A stretch of DNA of 64,000 nt from an uncultured Campylobacter sp. (GTDB taxonomy: Bacteria > Campylobacterota > Campylobacteria > Campylobacterales > Campylobacteraceae): NCBI RefSeq assembly GCF_938045205.1, contig NZ_CALIMY010000159.1, forward strand, positions 1 through 64,000. Reading direction: 5' to 3'. Positions 36,666-44,598 of this stretch are shown in pieces. The notes beneath the pieces were generated by a model. It was not told the DNA's origin, did not search any database, and was given only the letters and a program-made list of their open reading frames with translations. Position 1 is the first letter of the stretch, and each line of letters opens with the position of its first letter. The translations under genes were made by a program, and so were the position numbers.

Positions 36666-37143
36666 GAGGCGAGTCTAGAAAAAGCTTGAAATTCTGCGGC
36701 AAAATTTTATTCGCGGTAGGGTAAATTTGCTGATCCTACGAAGATCTCGATAAAATTTGCTTTTGAAATTTTATCTGTGAAATTTTATTCTACGGCACGA
36801 GCGTAAAATTTATTCGCGACTATTACTCGGGTAAAATTTTATCCGCTGCATAGATACGGAGGATGGGATTCTATCCTCGCCGTGCCTTTTCCTCCGTGCC
36901 CGCATAAAATTTCACGCGCTAGCCAAACGGCGCGGAATTTTATCTGCACGAAATCTGAAATTCGCAGCTCTTTACTCCGCGCCGCTAAATTTTAAAAAGC
37001 AAAATTTAGCGGTGCAAATCGCCTTAAATTTTGCGGACGGAATTTCGCCTGCCGCACCGGATGCCCAACCGATAGAATTTCTTAGAAATTAATATTATTT
37101 TAGCTAAAATCGCAGATTAAATTTTAAACAAAAGGATCAAAAA
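36666..37143. other. 478-base spacer dense in AAAATTTTA words
   Basis: No gene. More than a dozen AAAATTT/AAATTTT words occur between 36690 and 37060. Near the right end GCTAAAATCGC (TAAAAT at 37105-37110) is a likely -10 for ilvE. Confidence 0.6.
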
Positions 37144-38070
37144 ATGGCACAAATTCAAGAGGCCGAGCTCATCTGGAAAGACGGCAAGCTAATCCCATGG
37201 GCGGAGGCCACTACCCACGTTTTGACGCACTCTTTGCACTACGGAAACGCCGTATTTGAGGGCGTACGCGCTTATAAGACCGACAAAGGCTACGCGATTT
37301 TTCGCCTAGACGAGCACACTCGCAGGCTTGAAATTTCGGCAAAACTCTGTCTAATCAAGCTTCCGTTTAGCTTCGAGCAGCTTCGTCAGGCCCAGATCGA
37401 CGTCGTCGCGAAAAACCGCTTCGATCAGACCGTATATATTCGCCCGCTTGCGTACTTCGGCTACGGCTCGATGGGCGTTTCGTCCAAGGACTGCTCGGTA
37501 AACGTCATCGTCGCAGCGTGGCAATGGGGCGCGTATATGGGCGAAGAGGCGTTACGCAAAGGGATTAAAGCCAAAATTTCATCGTGGATGAAGCCGGCGC
37601 AATTTTCGATGATGGCAAAAGCCAAAGCGAGCGCGAATTATTTTAACTCGCAGATGGCAAATTTCGAAGCGGTCGATGCGGGATACGATGAGGCGATACT
37701 GCTCGATCCTCAGGGCTTCGTCGCAGAGGGACCGGGCGAGTGCCTATTTATCGTAAAAGATGGGCTCATCATCACTCCGCCGAACGACACCAGCTTAGAG
37801 AGCATCACTCAAAACTCGGTTATCGAAATCGCGTGCAGCCTGGGTTACGAGGTCCGCAGAGAGCGCATCGCTCGCGATCAGCTCTATGCCGCGGATGAGG
37901 CGTTTTTTACCGGCACCGCCGCGGAGGTCACGCCGATTAGCAACATCGACGGCAGGATCATCGGCAAGGGCGAGATGGGCGAGGTCACGAGCCGCTTGCA
38001 AAAGGTGTATTTCGCGGTAGTCACGGGCAAAGACCCCAAATTTGAGCACTGGCTCACATACGTTAAATAA
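37144..38070 (+). CDS. ilvE: Branched-chain amino acid aminotransferase
   Basis: PLP-dependent fold-type IV transaminase for Leu, Ile and Val. The 308 residues carry LHYGNAVFEGVRAY, IRPLAYFGYGSMG, KAKASANYFNSQMA, DEAILLDPQGFVAEGPGECLF, and the C-terminal FFTGTAAEVTPI. The start has AAAAGGATCAAAAA. The SPFH gene starts 8 bases after the stop. Confidence 0.97.
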   Translation: MAQIQEAELIWKDGKLIPWAEATTHVLTHSLHYGNAVFEGVRAYKTDKGYAIFRLDEHTRRLEISAKLCLIKLPFSFEQLRQAQIDVVAKNRFDQTVYIRPLAYFGYGSMGVSSKDCSVNVIVAAWQWGAYMGEEALRKGIKAKISSWMKPAQFSMMAKAKASANYFNSQMANFEAVDAGYDEAILLDPQGFVAEGPGECLFIVKDGLIITPPNDTSLESITQNSVIEIACSLGYEVRRERIARDQLYAADEAFFTGTAAEVTPISNIDGRIIGKGEMGEVTSRLQKVYFAVVTGKDPKFEHWLTYVK

Positions 38071-38078
38071 GGACGCGC

Positions 38079-39158
38079 ATGCCAGCGGATTTGAATGATT
38101 ATTTTAATAAGAAAAATAGCGACAAAAAAGGCGGGAATTTAAATTTTAAAATTCCTAATTTTGGAGGAATGGGTAAGTTTAGCGGCGTGATTTACGCGAT
38201 AATCGCGATAATCGCGCTGCTCGTGATCTCAAAACCCTTCGTCACGATCCAATCGGGTGAGGTGGGGATCAAGTCAAATTTAGGCAAATACGATCCGACG
38301 CCTCTTGGCGCGGGACTTCACTTTTTCGTGCCGTTCATACAGGACGTATTCGTCGTAGATACTCGTACGCGTATCATCAACTACACTAGCAGCGAAGATA
38401 TGAGCGTGGGTATCGCTACTAAAAGCGGCACCGCGGGCGGTATCATTAGTAAAAACTCGCTTTCGGTGCTAGACTCGCGAAATTTGCCCGTCAGCATCGA
38501 CATCACCGTGCAATACAGGCTCAATGAAGCCACGGCGCCCAACACGATCGCCGAGTGGGGCTTTTTGTGGGAGGATAAGATCATCGATCCGCGCGTAAAG
38601 GACGTCGTGCGTAGCGTCATCGGCAACTATGCCGCCGAGGAGCTGCCTACCAAACGCGACGAGATCGCTAAAGCGATCGACGACGGCATCCGCAAAAATA
38701 TCGAAGCGCTGGCGAATTCGCCAGTGGATCTGCTAGCCGTGCAGCTTAGAGAGATCATCCTGCCCGCAAAGGTAAAGGAGCAGATCGAGCGCGTGCAGAT
38801 CGCCAAACAGGAGGCCGAGCGCACCAAATACGAGGTCGAGCGCGCAAATCAAGAGGCGCTTAAAAAGGCTGCTCTTGCCAAAGGTAACGCAGACGCCGTT
38901 AAAATCGAGGCTCAAGGTCGCGCCGATGCCGCTAAGATCGAAGCCGACGCGCAAGCCTACGCCAACAAAGAGGTCGCAAAGAGCTTGGACGCAAATCTTT
39001 TAAGCCTCAAGCAGATCGAGACGCAGGCTAAATTTAACGAGGCGTTGCGCGAAAACAGCGACGCGAAAATTTTCCTAACGCCGGGCGGTGCGGTGCCTAA
39101 TATCTGGGTCGATACGAAAGATAAGGCGAAGCAAAGCGCCATCGAGCGGGAACATTAA
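38079..39158 (+). CDS. SPFH/band 7 membrane protein (prohibitin/HflK-like)
   Basis: A 359-residue protein: a short cytoplasmic N-terminus, a membrane segment (GVIYAIIAIIALLVISKPFV at about 36-55), a band 7 domain (EVGIKSNLGKYDPTPLGAGLHFFVPF), and a C-terminal coiled-coil region rich in Ala/Glu/Lys (about 230-310). It scaffolds membrane microdomains or regulates a protease such as FtsH in related bacteria. It is an ilvE-linked gene in several Campylobacter genomes (from memory). Confidence 0.9.
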   Translation: MPADLNDYFNKKNSDKKGGNLNFKIPNFGGMGKFSGVIYAIIAIIALLVISKPFVTIQSGEVGIKSNLGKYDPTPLGAGLHFFVPFIQDVFVVDTRTRIINYTSSEDMSVGIATKSGTAGGIISKNSLSVLDSRNLPVSIDITVQYRLNEATAPNTIAEWGFLWEDKIIDPRVKDVVRSVIGNYAAEELPTKRDEIAKAIDDGIRKNIEALANSPVDLLAVQLREIILPAKVKEQIERVQIAKQEAERTKYEVERANQEALKKAALAKGNADAVKIEAQGRADAAKIEADAQAYANKEVAKSLDANLLSLKQIETQAKFNEALRENSDAKIFLTPGGAVPNIWVDTKDKAKQSAIEREH

Positions 39159-39229
39159 AATTTCAGGCGGTTATGCGCCCCGATTTCGCGAACTAAATTT
39201 GATAGCAAGTCGCTCCTAGCGCATAAGTC

Positions 39230-39251
39230 TAACTCACGTTTTTGTGAGTTA
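39230..39251 (+). terminator. Hairpin after the SPFH gene
   Basis: TAACTCAC and GTGAGTTA form a perfect 8-bp stem with loop GTTTTT, 71 bases after the stop. No T-tract follows, so termination is uncertain. Confidence 0.4.
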
Positions 39252-39449
39252 AGCTTAGCGGCGAATGCAAAAACTCGCGATGAGCAAAACTCGCGTTCGT
39301 CGCGGTTTAAACCCAGCGGTCGCTTAAAATTTAGCCGCTAGATTTGTCCTTTAAATTTGCGAGGCGTGCCGCTTCGTAAATTCACAACTCAAATTCCGCG
39401 TGCGGCGGCTAAATTTAAGGCGCTCGACTTCGCAAATTAAGGATCAAAG

Positions 39450-40436
39450 ATGAAGGTAGATTGGCAAAAATTAGGCGGGCTGCTCCCAGCGATCGTGCAG
39501 GACGCGGGCGACGGCGCAGTTTTGATGCTCGCGTATATGAACGAAGAGGCGCTAAGCCTGACGCTGCGTACCGGCTACGCGCACTACTTTTCGCGCAGCA
39601 AGGGGCGCATCTGGAAAAAGGGGGAAGAGAGCGGGCACGTTCAGCTCGTAAAATCCGCCTTTTTGGACTGCGACAACGACGCGCTGCTGCTTAAAATCGA
39701 GCAATGCGGCGGATCCGCCTGCCACACGGGCGCGCGAAGCTGTTTTTTCAAAGAGATTTCGCTGCAAAAATGCGGCGAAAATGTGGGGAGCTCGAGCGCT
39801 TGCGGCGCGATAAATTTCGCAGAGCACGGCTCTGCAGCCTCTCTCGCGCAGAAAAATTCCGCGAATTCCCGCGCAGGGCAAAATTTTATGCCTCAAAATT
39901 CCACTGCCTATTGCGATCGGCAAAGCTCTGCGACACAAAATTTTACGGCGGCAAATTTCATCGCGACGAATTCCGCCGCAGAGTGCAGCGAGCAAAATTT
40001 ATACGCCGTCTCGCAAAATTATGCGCTAAAAAACTCTACAGAAAAAAGCCCGTACGGCATTTTGGACGAAATTTATCACGTCTGCTTGGATCGCAAGCTA
40101 AACGGTGAGTCCGCGCTATCCTACGTCGCCTCGCTTTATGCGAAGGGCGAAAACGCCTATCTCAAAAAGATTGCCGAGGAGGCGTGCGAGTTCGCGCTGG
40201 CGTGCAAGGACCTCTCGCGCAGCGAGCTTTATGCGGACGTAGCGCACGAAAGCTTCGGCGAGCACAGAGCGGGCGAGCCGCGATACGACGTGATTTACGA
40301 GGGAGCGGATCTTTTATTTCACCTTCTGCTCGCACTTGCGGCGCACAATATCCATCCAGACGCCCTACTTGACGAACTAGCGCGCAGGCAAGGGCAAAGC
40401 GGCATCGAGGAAAAGCGCAGCCGCGAAAAAAGCTAA
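39450..40436 (+). CDS. hisI: HisIE: phosphoribosyl-AMP cyclohydrolase / phosphoribosyl-ATP pyrophosphatase
   Basis: Catalyses steps 2 and 3 of histidine synthesis. HisI domain: residues 1-105 with [25 protein letters not shown], the metal-binding DCDNDALL and the cysteines of [14 protein letters not shown]. HisE domain: ~202-328 with [10 protein letters not shown] and [16 protein letters not shown], then [10 protein letters not shown]. Residues about 106-198 are a low-complexity spacer ([15 protein letters not shown]), and about 25 extra residues sit inside HisE before the [10 protein letters not shown] helix. 328 residues against roughly 200-220 in usual HisIE. The start has TAAGGATCAAAG. 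Confidence 0.95.
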   Translation: MKVDWQKLGGLLPAIVQDAGDGAVLMLAYMNEEALSLTLRTGYAHYFSRSKGRIWKKGEESGHVQLVKSAFLDCDNDALLLKIEQCGGSACHTGARSCFFKEISLQKCGENVGSSSACGAINFAEHGSAASLAQKNSANSRAGQNFMPQNSTAYCDRQSSATQNFTAANFIATNSAAECSEQNLYAVSQNYALKNSTEKSPYGILDEIYHVCLDRKLNGESALSYVASLYAKGENAYLKKIAEEACEFALACKDLSRSELYADVAHESFGEHRAGEPRYDVIYEGADLLFHLLLALAAHNIHPDALLDELARRQGQSGIEEKRSREKS

Positions 40437-40542
40437 TTCTGCCTTGCGGCGACCGCGAGTTTATTTAGAGCAAAGCGCGCCTGAAGCGAGCCATAAAACT
40501 CGGAGGCGATTTTACGCTGCGAACGCAAATTAAGGGTCGAAA

Positions 40543-41523
40543 ATGAACGAAATTTTAGAGCGAATTTATGAGATAGAAAACCTCGCCGAACTAGAAATTT
40601 TTCTGCGCGCCCAGGATCAAATTTTAATCCGCGAGCGGCTGCTGGGCGAATTTGACCGCTACGCCTTTTATAAAAACGCTAGCGAGTGGAACAGGGCCGT
40701 TAAAATTTGCGAATGCCTAGCGATCGTAGGCTGGGGCGAGCGCGAGAGCTTGGAGGCGCTGCGCGGGAAATTTTACAACGGCTATGCGATGACCTATTTT
40801 TTAAATGCGCACGGCGAGGCGCGCTTTGTAGAAGCTATGTGGTCGAAACGCAAAACGGGGCTTACGATGCAAGACGGCGATACGTTTTTTCACGAAAGCC
40901 CGGACGCGGCGGGCAAAACGCTCTCGCGCCCAGTAAAAGAGGACATACAAGACGTCAAATTAAACAGCCAGCGCAACTGGATAGCCAAAAATCCAGTCCG
41001 CATCACGCGCGCTATCAGCAACTGCTACGAAAACTCGCGCGCCGTGATAGAAAGCCTCTTTGCGGATCTACAACCGGCGCTTAATGCCAAAATGCGCCCC
41101 GAAATTTACGGCTGCGCGATCAACTACATAAAGCTATCGTGCGCATTTAGCTTCTCGGATGACGGCTGCAAAACAAACTACATCATCGCGCCCGATAAGC
41201 CGCGCCTAAGCTCGCAGCGCGCCTGGGAGCTACTGTGCGAGATGATGAGCGAGGAGGAGCGGCGGGCGGGCGGCTACTTTTTGCGAAATAGATTTGAGTA
41301 TTCGCCGTTTAGAAAAGACACGGGCAAAACGGGCGCGCTGATACATTTCGAGCGCGAGTTTAGCGAGCTAGCGCCCATGGAGCAAAAGCGAAAGATGGGC
41401 GAGTATTTTTTGACGGCGCTAAAGCAGATCGCGCAAAAGCAAAGCAGGCTTAAGTATGATTTCGCCGCGACGATAGAGGATTTTGGTAAAATTTTAGGCG
41501 AGTGGACGGCGGCTGAAATTTAG
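40543..41523 (+). CDS. Hypothetical protein, possible immunity protein
   Basis: A 326-residue soluble protein, mostly helical, with no recognised domain. There is no signal peptide. It leads a run of four single genes (40.5-43.9 kb) of which two resemble immunity proteins of polymorphic toxins, so a similar role is possible by association. The start has TAAGGGTCGAAA. The composition matches the chromosome. Confidence 0.6.
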   Translation: MNEILERIYEIENLAELEIFLRAQDQILIRERLLGEFDRYAFYKNASEWNRAVKICECLAIVGWGERESLEALRGKFYNGYAMTYFLNAHGEARFVEAMWSKRKTGLTMQDGDTFFHESPDAAGKTLSRPVKEDIQDVKLNSQRNWIAKNPVRITRAISNCYENSRAVIESLFADLQPALNAKMRPEIYGCAINYIKLSCAFSFSDDGCKTNYIIAPDKPRLSSQRAWELLCEMMSEEERRAGGYFLRNRFEYSPFRKDTGKTGALIHFEREFSELAPMEQKRKMGEYFLTALKQIAQKQSRLKYDFAATIEDFGKILGEWTAAEI

Positions 41524-41644
41524 CGCTCGTCGGCGCGGCGTCTCAAAACACATCGACGGCGTGCAAATCCGCGCGTAAATTTAAGCGCTTGCGCAAATCA
41601 TAAAATTTCACTAAAATTTTAAAATCAAATTTAAAGGATAGCTA

Positions 41645-42535
41645 ATGAGGCAGATCACGATGCAGGAGGCTTTGGACGCGGTTAGCGAGCGCTACTGCAA
41701 AGGCCATCACTACGAAAATGTCGCGCTAAGCGACAAGATGGTGCGCCGCATCTGCGAGGTAAAAAGCCTCGTAAATATGGGCTTTATAGCCACGTCGATT
41801 ACGGACGCGGCACTACAGCATCTAGCCACGCTGCCGAAGCTTGCGTATCTGTTTTTGCAAGATAGCGATAAGATAAGCGGCGAGGGCTTTAGATACTTTG
41901 CGGCACACGCTAAGCTCGAGCACATCGGTATCGAAAACGTCAGCATCACGGACGAGGGGCTAAAAGCGATCGTGCAAATCCCGAAGCTAAAATCACTACG
42001 CCTAATCAATTCGCGCGTGAGCTTTGCGGGGCTACTAGCCGTAGCGGATACGAAAATCCAGTTTTATCTAGACGGCGGGCAGTTTAGCAAGGAGCAGATT
42101 GCGGAGTTTGAGCAGGCGCAAAGAGACGTCGCAAAGAGCAAAAAGAAGCTTGATCCATATGACCTGGCGGCGGCGCGCGATGCGCTGCTCGCGTTTTTTG
42201 CAGCGATGAGCGAATGGGAGAAATTTGCCACATCGCGAATTGATGATCTGGACGACGGCGAGGTGCAGCGCAGATGCGATGAGCTCTTTGCGCGCTACTG
42301 TACGCCCGTTAGGCGCAGCGGCTTCCGCCCCGAGGGCATCTCGTTTTCGATGATGCAGGGCGGCACCTACGGTGGGTACGAGCTAACGGACGCCGAATGC
42401 GAGAGCAAAAATAAAATTTACATCTACGCCAAGGACAAACATGGCTTTGCGCGACGCTTCCTACTCGTGCGTAAGGACGGGCGCTGGCTCGTAGACAGAT
42501 GCCAAGGCATGGACGGCAAAAACTGCGGGCTGTAA
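41645..42535 (+). CDS. Leucine-rich-repeat/NTF2-fold fusion, immunity-like
   Basis: 296 residues. Residues ~44-140 hold short leucine-rich repeats (ITDAALQHLATLPKLAYLFL, ITDEGLKAIVQIPKLKSLRL). Residues ~175-296 match the NTF2-fold immunity family: MSEWEKFATSR, RRCDELFARYCTPVRR and FARRFLLVRKDGRWLVDRC. NTF2-fold immunity proteins neutralise toxins of contact-dependent systems. No cognate toxin is visible in the window. The start has AAAGGATAGCTA. The fusion to LRRs is unusual. Confidence 0.7.
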   Translation: MRQITMQEALDAVSERYCKGHHYENVALSDKMVRRICEVKSLVNMGFIATSITDAALQHLATLPKLAYLFLQDSDKISGEGFRYFAAHAKLEHIGIENVSITDEGLKAIVQIPKLKSLRLINSRVSFAGLLAVADTKIQFYLDGGQFSKEQIAEFEQAQRDVAKSKKKLDPYDLAAARDALLAFFAAMSEWEKFATSRIDDLDDGEVQRRCDELFARYCTPVRRSGFRPEGISFSMMQGGTYGGYELTDAECESKNKIYIYAKDKHGFARRFLLVRKDGRWLVDRCQGMDGKNCGL

Positions 42536-42659
42536 AATTTGAGCGCAAAACGGGGTTTAAATTTCATTCTCGGCGCGATCGCAGAGATAAAATTTAGCCT
42601 GCCGCGGGCACTGTGATAAAATTTCATCGGCGCTGCAAAAACAAAGATAAAGAGGGCAA

Positions 42660-43259
42660 ATGAGCGGTAAAATTTCTGCGTACGACGCGCACGGCGATCA
42701 AAGAAAGGTGCGAATGAAAAGGCGAATTTTCTCCGAGCTGGGCGGCTTCGTGGTGTACGAGCCCGCGCTACTCGCGCGCTATCTGGATGAGCACGGGCTT
42801 GCGAGCGGCGATGTTCTTGCCTATTTTACGCAGACCGAGCACGGGGGCGCGGTCACAGAAGAGGGTATCGCGGTGCCGATATCGGGCGTCCGCAGCGATT
42901 ATTACGATTTTGCGGTTACCGTGGGCGAGGCGAGCGAGGAGATATTCGCACAAAACGAAGCGAAAATCATCTCTCGCGGCTGGGTTTTTCACTCCTCGGG
43001 CACGCTAAAGATCGCAGGCATCGGCTATTTTAAAGATATGAGCTGCATTAGCGAGCAAAACAGCCTGAGTTTTCGCGTAAAGCGCGGTCGGTACCGCTTG
43101 GAAATTTTAGGCGGATACCGAGGCACAAATTTTAGCGGTGCGCCCACTCCCCTCGGCGATACGTCTATTTTAAGCGATACGCCCGTTTTTCATCTGCGGC
43201 TTACACCCTCTGCCGAGCCTAAATTTAGCGGCGATTTGGAAACGTCATTTTATTTTTAG
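42660..43259 (+). CDS. Hypothetical protein in immunity-like gene run
   Basis: 199 residues, predicted mainly beta, cytosolic. Notable stretch: GDVLAYFTQTEHGGAVTEEG. I do not recognise the family. The start has AGAGGGCAA. It lies between the LRR-NTF2 gene and the SUKH gene, so an immunity role is possible but unproven. Confidence 0.6.
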   Translation: MSGKISAYDAHGDQRKVRMKRRIFSELGGFVVYEPALLARYLDEHGLASGDVLAYFTQTEHGGAVTEEGIAVPISGVRSDYYDFAVTVGEASEEIFAQNEAKIISRGWVFHSSGTLKIAGIGYFKDMSCISEQNSLSFRVKRGRYRLEILGGYRGTNFSGAPTPLGDTSILSDTPVFHLRLTPSAEPKFSGDLETSFYF

Positions 43260-43380
43260 CCGAATTTATAAAATTTCTCTTTTTATGCGCGGCTGGCAGG
43301 CAAAATTTTATAAATTTAGCCGCATTTAGTCGCTGCGCCGAGTAAAATGCTATAATCGGCGCCAAATTACGGGAGGCGAG

Positions 43381-43908
43381 ATGATTTTTGACGAACTTAT
43401 AGACGCGCTCGCGCAAAACGGCTGGCAGATGCGGCGCAGGGATGAAATTTGCCCGCCGCAAAGCGAATTTTTAGGCGGCAAATTTAAAAATTTAAGCGAA
43501 GATTTTTACCGCTTCGTTTGCTCTTTTGAGACTTTGCATGACGCTGCGGACGCCGTTTGGTTCGTATCCGCTAGGGATTATGCGTCACCGAGCGCAGACG
43601 AGGCGGAATTTTGCTACGAAGATTTTGAAAAAGACAGCCTGGAGTGCGCGGCTAACGATACGGAAAGAGCCGCCGTGAGCGCGTTTTGGAGCGGGTGCTT
43701 GCCGTTTTTGTTTTCGGTCAGGGGCGAACGCTGCTTCGCAGGCATCCTCACGCAGGGCGCGGACGCAGGCAAGATCGTATTCGGCGCGGAACCGATCTAC
43801 GAAGACGTCTCGATCATCGCGCAAAACTTCGACGAGTTTATCGCCCTAGTCCTTGCCGCACTCACGAACAAAAACGCCGCAAAATATCCGCTTTCTTGTT
43901 TTGTATAA
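43381..43908 (+). CDS. SUKH (SMI1/KNR4) superfamily protein
   Basis: 175 residues with the SUKH layout: an N-terminal LSEDFYRFVCSFE helix, a central strand pair SGCLPFLFSVRGERCFAGIL and the C-terminal FGAEPIYEDVSIIAQNFDEF, which is the diagnostic SMI1/KNR4 ending. SUKH proteins act as immunity factors against nuclease and other toxins in bacteria. No toxin gene is adjacent. The start has GGGAGGCGAG. It is the last chromosome-like gene before the AT-rich island. Confidence 0.75.
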   Translation: MIFDELIDALAQNGWQMRRRDEICPPQSEFLGGKFKNLSEDFYRFVCSFETLHDAADAVWFVSARDYASPSADEAEFCYEDFEKDSLECAANDTERAAVSAFWSGCLPFLFSVRGERCFAGILTQGADAGKIVFGAEPIYEDVSIIAQNFDEFIALVLAALTNKNAAKYPLSCFV

Positions 43909-44000
43909 CGTAGAATTTACTTGGATAATTTTAAGCTTAGTATAACTGCTTTAACCTTATCTTGATTTAATTATATTATTAAATTCTTTAAACTTTTAAT

Positions 44001-44035
44001 AATATATATTTTACATAATATGTAAAATATATATT
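44001..44035. promoter_or_regulatory. Perfect 16-bp inverted repeat, likely operator
   Basis: Arms at 44001-44016 and 44020-44035 (AATATATATTTTACAT and its exact complement) with a 3-base centre. The right arm overlaps the first two bases of the -35 box at 44034, so a bound protein would block RNA polymerase. The HTH protein encoded next is the natural candidate. Confidence 0.8.
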
Positions 44036-44062
44036 GACATTTTATATAAAATAAGCTATGAT
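44034..44062 (+). promoter_or_regulatory. Consensus sigma70 promoter
   Basis: TTGACA at 44034-44039, 17-base spacer, TATGAT at 44057-44062, 23 bases before the HTH gene. A full -35 is rare in Campylobacter promoters, in keeping with imported DNA. Confidence 0.8.
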
Positions 44063-44085
44063 TCTAAAAAATTAAAGAGGCGACA

Positions 44086-44598
44086 ATGGTAAAAAGACAG
44101 CTGCTAAGAGAGCGATTAAAAGAGATAGATTTGCGATTGGTGGATTTAGCGGAGCTTTTAAAAATTTCCCGCCCTACGGCTTATAAATTTATAGAGCTAT
44201 ACGAAATCGGACAAAGAGATAAATTTGACTCTAAAATTTTGAGATTTTTTGACTATGTATGCCAAAATGACATTAATAAAATGGATGCCATATCGTTTAT
44301 ATTAAACAATATATCGATGCCAGAAAATCAAAGCAACGAAGATAAAAAACAACAAATCACAAATTTACTAAAAAAGGACAACGAAGTGAAGGTAAATTTC
44401 ATAGAAAAGTTAACTCAAGTCGATATTTTCGATCCCATTTTAAGTTATTTACTCGAATGTGAAAAAATAATAACATCAAATAATAGGTCTCGAAAAAAAG
44501 AGCTAAGCGATGATAATGATAAAAAACTGGAAGCATTAAAGCAATTTTATAATGCGCTCGGATTTAAGCTAAATATCAAAGGAGAAAAAAATGCGTAA
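44086..44598 (+). CDS. HTH DNA-binding protein, probable autorepressor or partner of the OLD nuclease
   Basis: 170 residues, AT-rich gene. Residues about 18-40 (LVDLAELLKISRPTAYKFIE) form a helix-turn-helix. The rest is helical and charged, with a Lys/Asp-rich C-terminal coil. It may repress the operon through the palindrome at 44001-44035 and may also bind the nuclease encoded next. It overlaps that gene by 8 bases. I do not recognise a named family. The start has AAAGAGGCGACA. Confidence 0.75.
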   Translation: MVKRQLLRERLKEIDLRLVDLAELLKISRPTAYKFIELYEIGQRDKFDSKILRFFDYVCQNDINKMDAISFILNNISMPENQSNEDKKQQITNLLKKDNEVKVNFIEKLTQVDIFDPILSYLLECEKIITSNNRSRKKELSDDNDKKLEALKQFYNALGFKLNIKGEKNA

